NCBI GenBank assembly: GCA_013397115.1
Contig: VWZW01000990.1
Span: forward strand, 1-64,000
Source: Edolisoma coerulescens
Taxonomy: Eukaryota > Chordata > Aves > Passeriformes > Campephagidae
Length of the DNA: 64,000 nt
Direction of reading: 5' to 3'
Part shown: in pieces, positions 1 through 14,033 of the stretch
Numbering within the stretch: the stretch's first letter is position 1
How the letters are laid out: every line of letters starts with the position of its first letter
The notes under the pieces: model-generated
The model's database searches: none
The model's input: only the letters and a program-made list of their open reading frames with translations
What the model was told of the DNA's origin: nothing
Program-made: the position numbers and the translations under genes

Positions 1-504
1 ACAGGCTGGGGAATGAGAGGCTGAAAAGCACCACCATGGAAGAGGACCTGGGGGTCCTGGTTGATGGCAAGTTGAACAGGAGTCAGCAGTGCCCTGGCAG
101 CCAGGAGAGCCANTGAGGTCACTTGGTCTGCTCAGCCTGGAGCAGCTGAGACTGAGGGGACACGTCACTGCAGTAACAACTCCCTGATAAGGGGAAGCAA
201 AGGGGCAGACACTGATCTCTTCTCTGGGGTGACCAGTGACAGGACCTGAGGGAATGGCCTGAAGGTGTGTCAGGGAAGGTTTAGGTTGGATATCAGGAAA
301 AGATTCTTCCCCAGAGGGTGGTTGGGCACTGGAACAGGCTCCCCAGGGCAGTGGTCATAGCACCAGCCTGACAGAGTTAAAGAAGCATTTGGACAATGCT
401 CTGAGGCATACGGTCTGATTCTTGGGGTGTCCTGTGCAGAGCCAGGAGTTGGACTTGATGATCCTGATGAGTCCCTTCCAACTCAGAACATTCTGTGATT
501 CTGA
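1..504 (+). mobile_element. CR1 LINE 3' fragment, sense, internally deleted
   Basis: Typical young avian CR1 3' region: AATGAGAGGCTGAAAAGCA at the left, then the 3' UTR block with CAACTCAGAACATTCTGTGATTCTG, the characteristic CR1 terminus. The copy at 34826-35690 is nearly the same sequence on the other strand. By comparison about 210 nt are missing here at position 113, exactly where an N stands. Truncated by the window edge. Non-autonomous remnant. Confidence 0.93.
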
Positions 505-3500
505 ATCCATGAGAAATGGATTACCTTTCTGTTTATGTTTGCATGCGTCGGATAAGCAAATCATGCAAATAAGCAATCAATATTGTTTTAGAAGATTCTC
601 TAGCTGAACCTATGATTACATGAAGGAAATCATTATCAAGAATAAGATCATTCTATTTATCAGCTGGTTGAAAATTTAGAAGGCAGTTAGTAGGTGTTTC
701 TTACTGTATTTAATGATGCAGGCAGTAAAAAGAGATTCACCTTGACAATTGAAAGGAGAAACTTCTTAAGACACTTCAATGCTGAAATCTTGAACACAAT
801 AATCTCATCATCTGAATAGAGCATAAGATTTCTAATCAGACAAGATTAGGTGGAGTTCAATGTTGAAGTTCCTCACGATGGTTGCAGAAGTCCGTAATTT
901 GCCTTAAGTGAAAACCACTGAAGAAATACGAAGAGGTGCCATACCTATGTAATCACCCAGAACTTAGCTCTACTTCTTCTCAAGTCAATGGCAATATAAT
1001 TGTTGATACCGATAGAAGCAGAACTGAGTCAATGTTCTGTGAACAGCAAAATTTCTTCATAGAATTTCTCTTTTAATGTAGCTGGCACATGTGACTACAA
1101 AGAAACAAAACTTACGGGAAATATGATGTATCAGTAAAAAGTTATCTTTGATCTAGGGCCAAAGACATGTGAAACAAACTAAAAGCGTTGTAGCCAAATA
1201 ATTTTCTGATGTTCTGATTAAAAAAGTAGGACAACTCTCTTTCCAAATTTGAAGGCAGAGCCTACTTCATGTTCAGTGTATATCTTGTGATTTTTAGGCA
1301 GAGGAATGCCAATGCAGTCTACAATAGTACTAAACCAAAGCTGCACAAGACTAACCTGGTGTCAGTCTTAACTATTAAAAGAATACTGTAACATCTCAGT
1401 ATCAGTTATTCTTCTGGAAAAGAGTTTGGATTATGAAGTATTGTGATATTTTGGAGGGGATACAGTGTTCTTTGGGGGATTGGTTGAAATGCTTTGTGTT
1501 TATACCTTTTGCTGTAGAGCAAAAATCAACCCCAGTTGATTTAATCTGGTGAGTTTTACCAATTAGTAGGCAAGCCATATGAGAAAACTAAAACATATAC
1601 TTTATGACTGGTTGCTGGAGAATTATGTATTTATCTTACTAGCATTTTTAGTTAATAAGTAAGTTGATTCACAATGTAGCAGCAAATACAACATAACATC
1701 TGGTAAATGCCAGGTTATAAACTGAAGCAGTGGAAACATAAAGGACCTCTGGGTGTGTTTACAACATAACTCTTGCAGGTAAGATATGCAGTCAAGCGAA
1801 AGGAGACACAAAAGCAATCATATACACTTTTCTGTTCCTGCTACCGAACATGTCACATTTATGTGAGCGTATTTGCAAAATCAGTATTATTGTTTCCTTT
1901 ATTCTGATATATCTAGGCCACAGACCAACACCCTTTCAGTATTCTTCCCTTCATTATAACTGCATCATTGCCAATTACAATCACAAGTTAAATCCTACTA
2001 TTTTGAACAACAGCAGACTGTTTTTCTAAGTAGTTTACTGTGGGTGCAGAACAATTGTTCTCCATCTCAGTAATGTTTCTTTCATCTTCATTCATAAAGA
2101 TGCAAATATTGAACTTTTCATAAACAGCAGAAAGACTACACCAGCAGTGAGAAAGAGGCTGCAAAAATTAGATGTGATTATGCTGATCTCCTCTTCCTTG
2201 GTTATGAAAAAAAAATCCACCATGAGCTTCTCTGCATAATTTTGGTGTTCTACAGTTAGAAAGATAACAAGCTTCTGTGATAACAGACTTCTGCACTTTG
2301 TTTGCTTAAATATGTTTGCTTGTTTACCTATTTGTTTCTGTAGGATCCGGTGGGCTATATGATAGGATATACTTATGAGTGAAGTCTTTTGACGAGTTGA
2401 ACAGAGGCAGACTGGTAAAGCTCAAGAGCCTGTGAGAGATTCAGTTTGCTAATTTTAATCACATTAGGCTAACTGTGCTCTGTATCCTAAAATGTGATAC
2501 TCATATGGAATGATGTCACATGAATGACGGTATATGATTTATACCACAAAACACAATATCAGTTTACCTTTGTGTTTGAGATCTACATGTGATAAGGCAG
2601 AGTTAATTACTAGGATTATAGCAATAAACTGTGAGAATAAGATTGCTTTTTGCCTTTGTCCACCTGAGAATCACTTCAACTACCTGATTATTGCACAGGC
2701 TGAAATGGCTTATAGATATCATAGTGAATCATCCTTTCACGTGAGAGAAAGAAAATGAAAACTGAGATTATGTAAGTGGTGGTCACCTCCCATTTTTAAA
2801 ATATTTACCATTCGTATGTGCCATTTGCCAAATACAGCCATTTCAAGCAGCAGCTGTTGCACGGAAACAATAGAGGCCATTTGTTTCATAGCTACTGAGA
2901 TGTTCCAAGCAAGGCAAAATGAGCAGACCACAAAGTGCTGCTGAAGAACCTTCATGGCATGTGTAGTATTTTGAAACTATTCTATTGGTTTTCTGTTCAT
3001 AATCCTTCTTGTTCCCAGATCTTACTTGGCATTACATTACCTTTTCCTTTTGTCTGCCTTGTTTTTCCCCTCTCCTGCAGCTACTGCTGCCGATAGTGTT
3101 TGTATACATCGGTGCACGATTTCTTATCATGACCCAGCTGAGCAGGGTTAGGAATTCACACACAACTGGTCAGGAATCAGGATGTGGTTTTGTAAAGCCA
3201 GTGTGTGTATTTGTGTTTTCAGAGTGGTTAATCAGAGCTTGTGGTTTTCACTGGAATTGTGATAGATGTGTTCTGGTATGACGAAATAGGATTATACATG
3301 AGAACAGTGCCTGCCAAGCTTCTGTAGCTTGGGCTTTCATCACTCACTTTGAAGATTCAAGAAAAATTTCCCTCAAAAATTGTTCCTCATTGCTCTTCCA
3401 TCTACAAATGCATACCTACAGCATCCAACATGCAATGTACATATGCATTCAGTTTTCTGAGAACTAGTGCTGGAGTTTTGTCAGGTCTCTTTACATCCAC

Positions 3501-3636
3501 AAAAGATGTTGGGTAGTATCTTTAAGTCAGTTTGCAAGAAAGTTACTGACTTGCATAAGAAAAAGCCTTTTACAGTCTCCTTTATTCAGCTGAGAATAAA
3601 CAGTTTTGAAAAAAAAATTTATTAACATTTTCAAGC
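505..3636. other. Noncoding, nothing recognised
   Basis: AT-rich unique-looking sequence without an exon I can support. The open frames here are short and have no protein character. Confidence 0.6.
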
Positions 3637-3868
3637 ATCACAGAATCACAGAATCATCGAATCATCCATGTTGGAAAAGACCTTCAAGATCTTCAAGTCC
3701 AACAGCACTACCATAATCACCCCTAAACCATATCCCAAAGTACCACATTCAGATGACTTTTGAACACTTCCAAAGACAGTGATTCCACCACAGCCCTTGG
3801 CAGCTTATTCCAATGCCTAACCTCTCTTTCAGTTAAAAAAATATTTCTAATACCTAATTGGAACCTCC
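3637..3868 (-). mobile_element. CR1 LINE 3' fragment, antisense
   Basis: Begins with the reversed CR1 terminus (CACAGAATCACAGAATCATC), then TTGGAAAAGACCTTCAAGATC and the usual CR1 3' end text up to the TTTCTAATACCTAATTGGAAC block. Only the 3' ~230 nt remain, as is common for 5'-truncated CR1 copies. Confidence 0.93.
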
Positions 3869-6036
3869 AAATATTAACCTTGGAAAGCAGTATTTAACGA
3901 TATTCTTAACATGTGCTTAAATCCAAAGATCAAAAGAAATTGTGACTAAGTGCACACTGCATTTAGTTGGGGTGATGTGAGGCATCCTGGACTACCCACC
4001 TGAAAAGGAGAGTGCCTCTGCAATAAAATCTGTGGGAGACTGAGCAGAGAATGTAAATTGAAGGTGCAATATACCTTAGCACTGAATTTGAAACCATACT
4101 TTTGAAAGAGCATCACCGTTTCTTTAATGCTTGGACTGTGTTGGGGTCTCTGTAAAGCTGTCACTTTTCCGTAGATGTCCTGGAGATGTACCCAGCCATT
4201 TTCAGAGCTGAACCTTTATTCTTCTTAAACACTTACTGAGGTAAATCAGTAGAAATGAAAGGAGTCTGTGCACATATGAATCTCTCAGACTTGCACAAGT
4301 ACAAAAGAAGTTGCTTTCAAAGAATATATCTGAACTGAAGATAAAAGCAGTTTCAAAGTTGTTATATGAAAAATTTAAATAATTAACTAAATTATCTTTG
4401 GATTTCTCTGTAACAACTTTGAAAGATTTTGCTTTTGTCATGCATCCTGGTGGCAGAAGCATTCCAGGAATTCCATGTTCTCCATTTGTCTGTCAAAATG
4501 GGAGTATCCTATTTTATTGATACTTACACTTTTTTGTTACATGGTAGCAAAGACACTTTACTTTTGGTTTTTAAGTGGTTTACTCTTCCTTATAATAAGT
4601 GGTGATTAAAATACACTTTATATTATGTCGCTGTTTCTTTTAAAGTGTGGCATTTATGTTAGGGCTAGGAGAAGCTCATAAAATAATGACAACCTGCACT
4701 GATAAAATCATTTCTCTAATCAATTCCTTGGGTGTCAAAAGGCCAATAATTTTTCTTTGTTCAGAAGTCACTGTAAAAAGGCAATCTACATTTGCACAGT
4801 ATACTGTAGGTTATTTGAGAGTTTATGGAAGGCATACAAGAAACTGACTTTCTTATTATCCTTTCAGAAAACACAGCTTACTAGTACAATGTAGGAAACT
4901 TCTTGGCATTCTCAGCTGGTTTATGTGGATTGTGTTTCTCCATGAATAATTAATTTTTCTGTATTTGGAACTAGTTCACAAATATTAGAAATTAATTAAG
5001 GTATCTATTAGATAATTTACTCATTGTCATTTATTGTTACATGTATACATTTTTCAACATTCCTCATGGGCTAGATACAAGATGTTTAATTTCTCCCTCC
5101 CCCTTCCCCTTTTGCAGTAAGGCACTGCGCTTAATTTCAGATAAGATACCATCCTATTGAAATCCCAATAAAGATACATGCACTTGGCTTGTAGACTTAA
5201 GATTTCCAGACACTGGTAACAGTTACACCATAGTGGAGACAATCTACAAAATTTTAGTTGGTACGGCATTTTTTGACATCTGTACTATCACAGCAGGAGC
5301 TGGCAGTTCAGGGGAAGGAGGTATGTCAGTTTTCCCACCCACCCTTCTGACAGCTAGGCAGATCACAAAGAAAAGATGTGTGGGTATCCAAGGAAAGAAC
5401 TGATCCTGATTCGGATGGCTGTGCCTGGATCCACCAACAATTTTCTGCATGAGCTTGTCACTCAGGGATGACATTTGTAATACTTGCGAGAGTTTCTAAT
5501 TAAGGTCCTAAGTTCACTGTTCTGAGGGGAGTTAAATGAGTCTTTGGCCGGAGAAAGCTAGATGGGGACAAGAATCTAGTAAATGCTTGTTTTCTATTGC
5601 TCTTCTCATGATTCATATGGTCCTCAGCAAATTTGACTCCTTGCCTAAGGAAGTCCTGTAAGAGTAACTCTGGAGGCCGTGTGAGCTACTAGAGGTCCAA
5701 GTGTTCTTACCACTTCTTCACATCTGCAGGCCACGTCTTTCAGGGGGCTGTGTAAAAGCCCATGCCTAGGAGTCCTCACAGCAGGTATTTTTAACCTGCA
5801 TCTCTGAGGAGCTATAGTGCTGGCACAAAGTAGTACAGCCTAACTGACCTGATGTGTGATTAATATGTGTCTGGACTGTGCCAAGGTAGAGGTCTCTCCA
5901 CTGCTGGGAAAGTTCCCAGGCAGTGGTATGGAGATATCATCTTGATGTTGGGCATCTTCATATACACTGACAAATCCAAGTTCAGGAAACTCAAGGCTAG
6001 TATTGTATTTACAAAGAATATAAGGATTCATCTTAC
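3869..6036. other. Noncoding, nothing recognised
   Basis: AT-rich unique-looking sequence between a CR1 fragment and the candidate minus-strand exon. If that exon is real, its next exon should lie here (or beyond the left edge), but I could not find a convincing one. Confidence 0.55.
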
Positions 6037-6255
6037 CTCCCAGTTCAATGATAAGCTGTATGAGATACTCGGCACGGAGCTGACCCTGAACTTCTGACAG
6101 TTTAAAACCCCTTGGATTTGTTACATAGGGAGCTAACACCAAGGAATCCAACGATGTCGGTGGAGGGATCTTTAATGCCAGGCCACCACAATTCCCACTG
6201 TCATCATTTTCACTCATTTCAGTCTCAGAGAGCTTGGCTGGTTTAGAGCAAGTCA
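6037..6255 (-). CDS. Candidate internal exon (219 nt), gene not recognised
   Basis: Minus-strand open stretch bounded by acceptor TAGAGCAG and an excellent donor GGGAG|GTAAGA. It is symmetric in phase 1 and encodes 72 full codons, including SENDDSGNCGGLALKIPPP, TSLDSLVLAPYVTNPRGFK and LSEVQGQLRAEYLIQLIIEL. The mix of acidic start, proline hinge and amphipathic helix resembles real protein rather than translated AT-rich noise. An ATG at 6217 would also allow a first coding exon. I do not recognise the family, and the acceptor's pyrimidine tract is weak. Confidence 0.3.
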
Positions 6256-9200
6256 CTGCTCTACCAAGAGTTTAGATTTAATGCACTTTCTTAAGTATCT
6301 ATTATGGCACCCCAAGAGCAATCCTGTTCAAGAGGGTGGATCCTGGCAAGAAGAACTTTTGCAGTGGGTGGCTGCAGGCTGGTCAGAACAGTCTAAGGAG
6401 ATTAGAGCATGCCGCTCTAAGCCCAGTCCATGAATCCCTAGGAAATATATGTCAGATAGCCTGACACAATCCACAGGCCTCAAATATCAAATCTATTTCC
6501 CAGAATGAATTGAAAACTGCTTTTCCAAAATGCTGAGATCTGGCAAATACTTTTGAGTGAAGTTTCCCTAGAGACTTAGGTATTAATGTAAAAATATAAT
6601 ACATAAGAAAGATGGACATGAATTTGGAAATAGTGAGTACTAGCAAGGATAATAAAAATTCTGTTTCTCAAATAAAATTCTGAGAGCTTTTAAAAAAGGA
6701 GGAATTTGCGTATTTAAAGCAAAACATGAAAGATAAATGATTGGCTACAAAGGCAAATATCTTTCATTAAAAGATCACAAATCAGAGGTGTCAGGCAAGA
6801 GGGTTGTAACGTCTTTTTTTTTAATAAAAGGAACAAATGCATAAACCCACCAACTTTTCTTCAGAGTTTTCCAAGAACTGCAGGATTTTTACTAAGCAAA
6901 AGGACAGAGCCCCACTTAGCCAGCAGCAACGAAGTCTTGGCTGAGTTTCTTGACAGAGATACAAAGTTTGACTGAAGAGCAGTTTGTGACTCCAGAAATA
7001 AACTAACTGAAACTGAGGTAACACTTGACTTTAGTGGAGAGATCCTTCACTTTTGAGTGGAAAGGCTGGAGCAGTAGGTTGAAGCATAGAGTATTACCCC
7101 AGTATTTGCCNCCTGTACAGGATACAAACCTGCCTAATTACCTTGTACAGGATACAAAAGAAAGGCTTTAAGGACTGGATGACTTACATAAATCAGGATA
7201 TGTTAGAGGTAGTGTCTCCTACCCACAAGTATTGCAATAGACCATAAAAATAGTTATGAATTACTGGACTTTTACATAGCACCAAGAAGGTAATTACATT
7301 ATTTTTATGTGGCAGGAAGAAAGGAAAATGCCTTTGTGTTTGCCAAGGTAGTCAGATTGTTATTGAAAAAGTATGCTGCTAGATTGCTGGACAATCACTA
7401 TGATAAAGCCAGGTAAGTTGAGAATTGTTACAGACGTGAGTAAGGTCCTTAAATTTGAGCATTACATGATGAAAATCGTTCAGGGAGAGATTTCTAACCC
7501 TATATGCCAACAAAAAGTTTTGATGGCATCAGTTATATATTTAAAAAAAAAATTAAAATCACAGAAATACAACAGTTTGCTTTGTTATATTTCTGTTTAT
7601 GTGACTCTCCTTCAGTATAGCCTGAGTGGTAAGGCACACTGCTCTGGGTATGTCAGAGAGAAAGTAAATGTTAGTGTGTTCTTAATTTGCGATGAACTTG
7701 GTGACAGTGGTGGGCTGTATAATGCTGCGGTAGGTATGATAGAAAAGAGCTTGTCAATAAAGAGGAGCAAATGCCAGACAGGACTGAATGAGATTAATTT
7801 GAGGCTCGATTAGCAACAATGGCAAAAGACAAAGGTGAAGTGTATTGTACATGTGCAAAATGAGAGGCTGTAAAAACTTCATGATACCTAGCAGCATATT
7901 TCAGTTAATTAATCCTTTATTTGCTAAAACTAAATGTTTCCCACAAGATTTGTTTAAACTAAGTATTTCCCTCAAAATTCCTTGGACTGGCCTTACAAAG
8001 TGAAGCAAAACTGGTGAGGAAGAGAAATGCTGGAAGAAATAATGTTTTAAAAATGAAAAACAGGAGTGCATTCTGAATCTGCTTCTAAATGAATCCTACT
8101 ATCTTAATCACGTGCTATCTGGAACTCCTTTTTTTTGACATTGTGTAATTGTGTTTGCAGAATGCTGAATGGAAGTTTAAAAAAGGCTGAAACAGGAAAA
8201 CCAACACTGTTAGGTTTTCAAGTGGCTTCTTGTATCTGAGGTTATCGGGAGTTCCATTATATTTGTGTAAGGCGCAATCTACATTTTAGACCATGATAAT
8301 ACCATTACATAATTGATTGTTAAATCTGAAAAGCAAGCACAGACAGAAACTTGTGAGGCATATTTTTGACAAATGACAAATAGTGAAAGCAAGGAACTGC
8401 TTGTACAGGATTCTGAAGGTAATATAACACAAGACACCCAAGTTTTTAGAGCAAAATTTGAAAATCTTTAAGGAAAACTGCACGATGATGCAATATGAAG
8501 GTCTTTAGAGAGAAATTGTAGATAGTTGCTTAACAGAAGATTTTCCAAGCAGCTGGAGGCAGAGAAATATACTGGGGTTAATGAGATGGAATTGCTCACT
8601 AAAATGGCATTCTCTACAAAGTAGCATTCACATTTCCCAATTCCCAGGAAATTGTTGTAAGCCTGTGTTACAGTCAAAAACCCCTTCAAGTCCATCAGAT
8701 TTAGATAGGCAAGTCAGAAATTTTCTGTAGCAGGGAATGATTCAGATTTATTGGTCTGATTTCTGGAATGAATTCTTATCTCTTCTGAGAATTAAACTCG
8801 AAAAACTACTGGATCACTGGAATAAAGGATTCTCTCTTCTCAAGGTATGCTGAGAATTTTCATCAAAATTTGTGTTTGAACTCTTCTGACAAGGATTCAG
8901 GAAATCAGTCTGACTTACAAGTTTCTGTGATAGAAATGTGCTTTTAAGATTACCACTAGGATACATTTACAGCAGTGAGCCATCCTCAAAACAGGAATAA
9001 TTGTCATTTTCAGGGTCTTGTTCAGAGGATTTTCTGAACATCAAAGTCAACCTTTTAACACCCAATTTTGTCTTCGTTTACAGTATCTACTCTTTTATAT
9101 GTACATGGTAGTGTATCTTATACATATATATATGTATATTACAGTATCTACAAATACATCTACAGATATATCTGACATCAGTGAGATATGGCGTAGGCAG

Positions 9201-12200
9201 CAGGATCTATTGCCTCTTGCTGCTCTTTTTTTTAAAGATGAAAATATAATTTTCCATTTCTTTGAATGGGATCTACACCGTGGAGAAGAAAATTCAGTGG
9301 AAGAACATAGAGTTTATTCTGGGCTCTAAAGTACTCACTGCAAATACTCCACTCTTTCTCTCAAAAGCAGTGTTTGGGTGTGAAACCTCTCCCCTTTCTC
9401 TAGCTTGCACTTCAGAAGTGTCAACTTCATGTTCCTCCTTATTTTTTAACTGTTTATTAGAGAATGCAAGTGTTCTTGAGGAAGGTTGTTCTTTGCCTGA
9501 TGCCTTCCCTCTAGATACCATGACAGCAAGGTGGGGCAGCATTTCTGTGTTTTCAATACAAGAGGTGCATCCTGCAGATTTTCATGGTTAAACTGCTTAG
9601 GAAAACAGCACAATGCGCACAGCAACAGAAATAATGTGTTGCTTCTACAGATGGGGCATCAACTGCTGCTTTTTATTTTTCACAGCCATGGTGTGTTATA
9701 GTACCAGTGAATTTGTATGTATCACACACTCTCCTGACATTTTGTAAATTAAATATTTATAAATTTGAAACCTTTAAGTATGTCAACCTTTATCTAAATG
9801 GTAAGAGGCCTACCATGTCCACATCAGTCCTCCACAAAGGCAACATTTTAATTTGCTGTACTCAGGAGCGTTTTTCAGTGAAATTTCTGCTTTCAGACAC
9901 TGCTGCCATCTCCAGGCAATGGAATGCCCTACTGTTCATCACCACTGACCAGCCCTGGTATTTGCAAGTCATTTGTGATGGGAGAGGAAGGCAGTTTCAT
10001 CACCAGAGTTAATAATGAAAGACTTAAAATGTAATCTTCAGAGATAATCCTGTTAAGAGAAAAATTGAAAATTATTTAAAGACCCTGCTTGATACTAATA
10101 GGCCATTCTATAGGATTATATCTAAGATAAATACTCAGATTTTGTAGACAGTTTCCTCTGTACGGTTACAAGCTTCTCTGAGTCTTTTTTTCAGATTATG
10201 CATTTCTTTCCCTTTCTATTATTAGAGAAAAATCACATATGCTTTTAGGAAAAAAAAGGATTTTAAAGAGGGCTATTTCATTTCAAATATATAGTTGATT
10301 TTCTTTTAAATTTTAACCTAATTTATGACTTTCTTGAGAGTCAAAAAATGACTGGAAGTTGCTTATTTCTACCAATTGTAATGAAGGCAAAGTACCTTTC
10401 TTCGGGAACAAAATCTTCAGGTGCCTGCCTGAAGCTAGGTTCTTTTTTTTACAGGTGAGCAGAGGAAAGAGTGGCTCAGGAGCTTCCCCTGCCTCGGGCA
10501 ACTCATGAAAATACCAAGAAGAATTGCAACCTTTTTGTGGATGGGTCTGGAAGAGCCTACTTTTCATTCCTGCTCTTTCCAGTGGAATGATACAGAAATT
10601 ATGTTTTAACAGATTCTCAGTGTTACCTTGGGACTGTATCAATACTTGATCTATGTTAATAAAGTATTAGTAAGTATGCAGAAATCACATTATTTTTAGA
10701 TACAATTCTGCATTCCTTACTAGAATAATAAAGATTTCATTATTAAGTTGAAGTCTGAACAAGAGAATATGGACTTTAAATACTTGATACAGCTGTAGGA
10801 TGTAATTAAAGGTATAGTTAAAAAAATTATTTTAGGAGTGACAGGAAAAATCTGCTAGTTGTTTCAATATGCTAGTTTATATGAATCCTACTAAATAAAG
10901 TAATTTTCACATTTGAACGTCTCTTTTAAATACCTTAATGCAAAATTGAAAACTAGCTATTCATCAGAACAAAAATACCTACAAGAATGATACTACCAGT
11001 AGAAGGCTTCATATTTTGTTGTGGAAATTTGATAAACAGAACTTAGAAATATACACTTGAGATTGGGGTCAGATTTTCAGAAGAAGAGTCATGTGCAATT
11101 TGGGCATTTGAATTTTGGAGAAGAAGAAAAATATGTGTACCACAGTTTTTTAAGTATTGATGAAATACTGCAAGGTCTGGTTCAGTGGAAACTGATGTAG
11201 GCATTTGAGTCCATGTACTTTAGCTTACTCGTGATAGACTGTATTTACTTTACTTTGCTAGTTTAAAGCCTATACTAGAAACACAGCAGTCAGAAGAGAG
11301 TTTTTGCAGAGTCAGGTTCTTAGACAGGCATGCAAGTGTTTTCTGCAGCAAGGTTGTGAAGAATAAAGTGAGAGCTGTGGGAGAAAAGAGGGAAGTTGTT
11401 TTGGGTTTACAGCAGGCGCAATTGCTGTCATGTCAATATCCAGCATCAACAGGTATAAGCACTTTTAGTGGAAAATTTCAAGATACTGAAAATCAGAAAA
11501 AAGTTTGGAACAAGAGATTACAACAATAAACGAAACTACTTTATATGAGAAAACACTGTATAGATGACAAGTTAATGGAAAAATAATTTAATTACAGGCA
11601 TTACAGCTTTTATATTGCATTCATAACTGAAGCATTTTCTCCCCTTCCCCTTCTTTTCTTTTACTCTTATGCTCCTTCTTGCTTTGTGTCTTCCTTTTCT
11701 TCCTATTGAACATATATATTATTTTCTAATATGTGATTGCTTTGGCATAACATGCTCCACATATCATCTTAGTTATATATAAATAACTATACTTACTGAA
11801 GCTTTATAAGCATGTTTATTGTAAACAGAAGGAGTAAAAAATATGTATCAAGAGATGGATAGGCATATTGGAAGTTAATGTGAGATTTAGAAATTATTAA
11901 GCTCTGAAGAATGTAGATGGAAAGAATGCTGTCAGCCTGCTGGGGGATGGCTGGCTTCCAGAGGAAAAAAAGCTGTGGATCCTGAAACTAGAGAGCTGCT
12001 ACTATAGCCTTCCACTTCAAAATAGGAGAGACAATATAGAATGCTTTTATAAGGTTAAGTGTTATGTTTCCTGCAGACTTGAAGCAGAGAGGTATATCTG
12101 GATGAAGGGAACAGTGACAAAAATTGCAGTTTCAAAGAAGCACCGCAGCATGTGTTTTCCTGTGATTGCAGCTACCCTATGCTTTCACAGCCTGTGCATA

Positions 12201-14033
12201 GAGGTTCGCGTGGAAATGGCAGTCTCTTCTCTCCTAAAAGCTAGTTGAAAACCAGAACAGAAAAGGCTCTATTCCTACCACTCTGCCTTCTCCAAGGAGA
12301 GTGAGATTTTTCCAAGCACTTCAGGCAATATGAGAGCAGTCACAGAATTTCAAAGAGGACAAAGAAGGCATTGAAATGAGGGGTGAGAAGAGCTTCAAGA
12401 ACACTGAAAAATGAATGCAAATAAGATACACTGACCTGTAGTACAAAATAAAGTGATTCAGCTGGTTCTACAATGTATTTTTCACTTCTCAATCGGGGTC
12501 TGAAGAGAGTGTCATTTCGGTGATTTTTACTTCTATAGTGTAGAGCTTTGAGGACCAAAATGAAGCAGCACGTGTAATATCAGTGAAAATATTATGGTTA
12601 AAGAGATATGTAAACATTTTGTTTTGTTGTGAAATAACTCATTCCAAGCACTTCACTCCTCAGCAATGATTCCAGAAGCTGCCATGCCTGCTAGATTTAC
12701 AAACTTGTTTCAGTACTCCAGGTGGAGATCTTTGGTGCATAAGGGATCTGACTCTCAGGGGAAACTGACACAGATGCAAAGGGTAGGAGTCAGCTCAGGT
12801 CCTGACAATTATTCACTGAAAACAGCACTCTGAATTGATCATGCCGAAGATCTCACTCTGTACAAAGACAATGCTATGATCAGGAACGCCCACAAGGCTT
12901 TCACAGGTGGGAACACAGACCCTGTGAGCAATTTATAACAATATACACCCCTGGCACTCTGTAGTGCAAGCTAAACACTCTCAAGCTTGACTGCAGACAA
13001 TATTTTATTGTTAGGTTTTCCTACTGGAATTGTCTTTCACTGTAGCTAGAGTGAAATTATTTTTCCAAAATGCAAAGATTATGGCACTGTCATAATTTTC
13101 TACAGATTGCTTGACAAAGCAGTTACAAAGACAGCATGGAAAGAAATGTGTATTCCTTTCTTCCACAGGGAGCACAGACCATAACCTAGAACTGGCTGGT
13201 GGAAACTTAACATTTTTTTTCTTTGATATCTTTATAAAAGCCATATCAGACCAAAACTTCAATTAGTCCAGATTGGTTTAGTTCCACTGAAATCAATGAC
13301 ATTGCACAAAAGTCTTGGCCTCTGCCTATAGATATTGCCAAAGGATCTGCTGCATTACTTAGTTGTTTGATGTTGTTTGCTTTTGATGAGTGACACACAT
13401 CACTTACTCTCTTCCCCCGCCCCCGAGGTGGTAAGCAATGAACCTACACAGCCCCTGAAGGGAGAAGCAGTGAGAGATCAGGAGTGGGAATCAGAACCTG
13501 AATAAGCAATTCTTTCAATCATTTGCTAATCGTTCCACAGTGTTTATTGCTTTTTTTTTTGAGTTTCTCTGCTCCTCTTTCATCAGTCTCAATTTGAGGT
13601 AATTAACTTCTGAGGAATAGTTTAAGATTATCAGATTTTGTTTATTTGTTTCAAAAGTTCTTCTTGTGGTTGGGTTTTTTTTTTCTTTTTAATACGTTAC
13701 ATTAATGCTAATATACTCTACAACAAATGCACATCAGTTTACTTAGTATAATTGATGGTTAGCTGCAGTTGTATTCTGCCTAAGTTTGCTAAATCTCTCT
13801 GTAATTTGATAGAAAACTACTAATTTTAAACAGCACAAGATAAGATTATCACCTATGGTAGAGTACCAAGATATCACAATAAAAAATCCAAAGCTGACAC
13901 TGACACATTGTATCCTGTTGAACTGTTAGTTTGTTTATTACCTATGGTATAAAAAATAGGGAGATACAAGATATACATAACTTTAAACTACGTGTTTTTT
14001 TCCTCTTTCTTCTCTGTCGTCTCACTTTTCCAG
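6256..14033. other. Noncoding, nothing recognised apart from the small duplication at 7112
   Basis: Long AT-rich stretch. Includes the longest single open frame of the left half (7373-7813, plus), which shows no recognisable domain, and a (TA)-rich patch at 9120-9170. Confidence 0.55.
7112..7159 (+). repeat. Short tandem duplication, ~29-30 bp period, next to an N
   Basis: The 14-mer TGTACAGGATACAAA-type block occurs at 7114 and again at 7144, separated by CCTGCCTAATTA. The ambiguous base N at 7111 stands immediately left of the first copy. Confidence 0.85.

Noticed and set aside
7373..7813. Longest plus-strand open frame in the left half (146 codons)
   Set aside because: No domain, no splice or promoter context and low-complexity AT-rich codons (runs of AAA). 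It opens with a non-ATG-quality start. Likely chance.
9018..9591. Two overlapping plus-strand open frames of ~100 codons
   Set aside because: No family resemblance, no splice context, and a competing minus-strand frame of the same length. Chance level for this composition.
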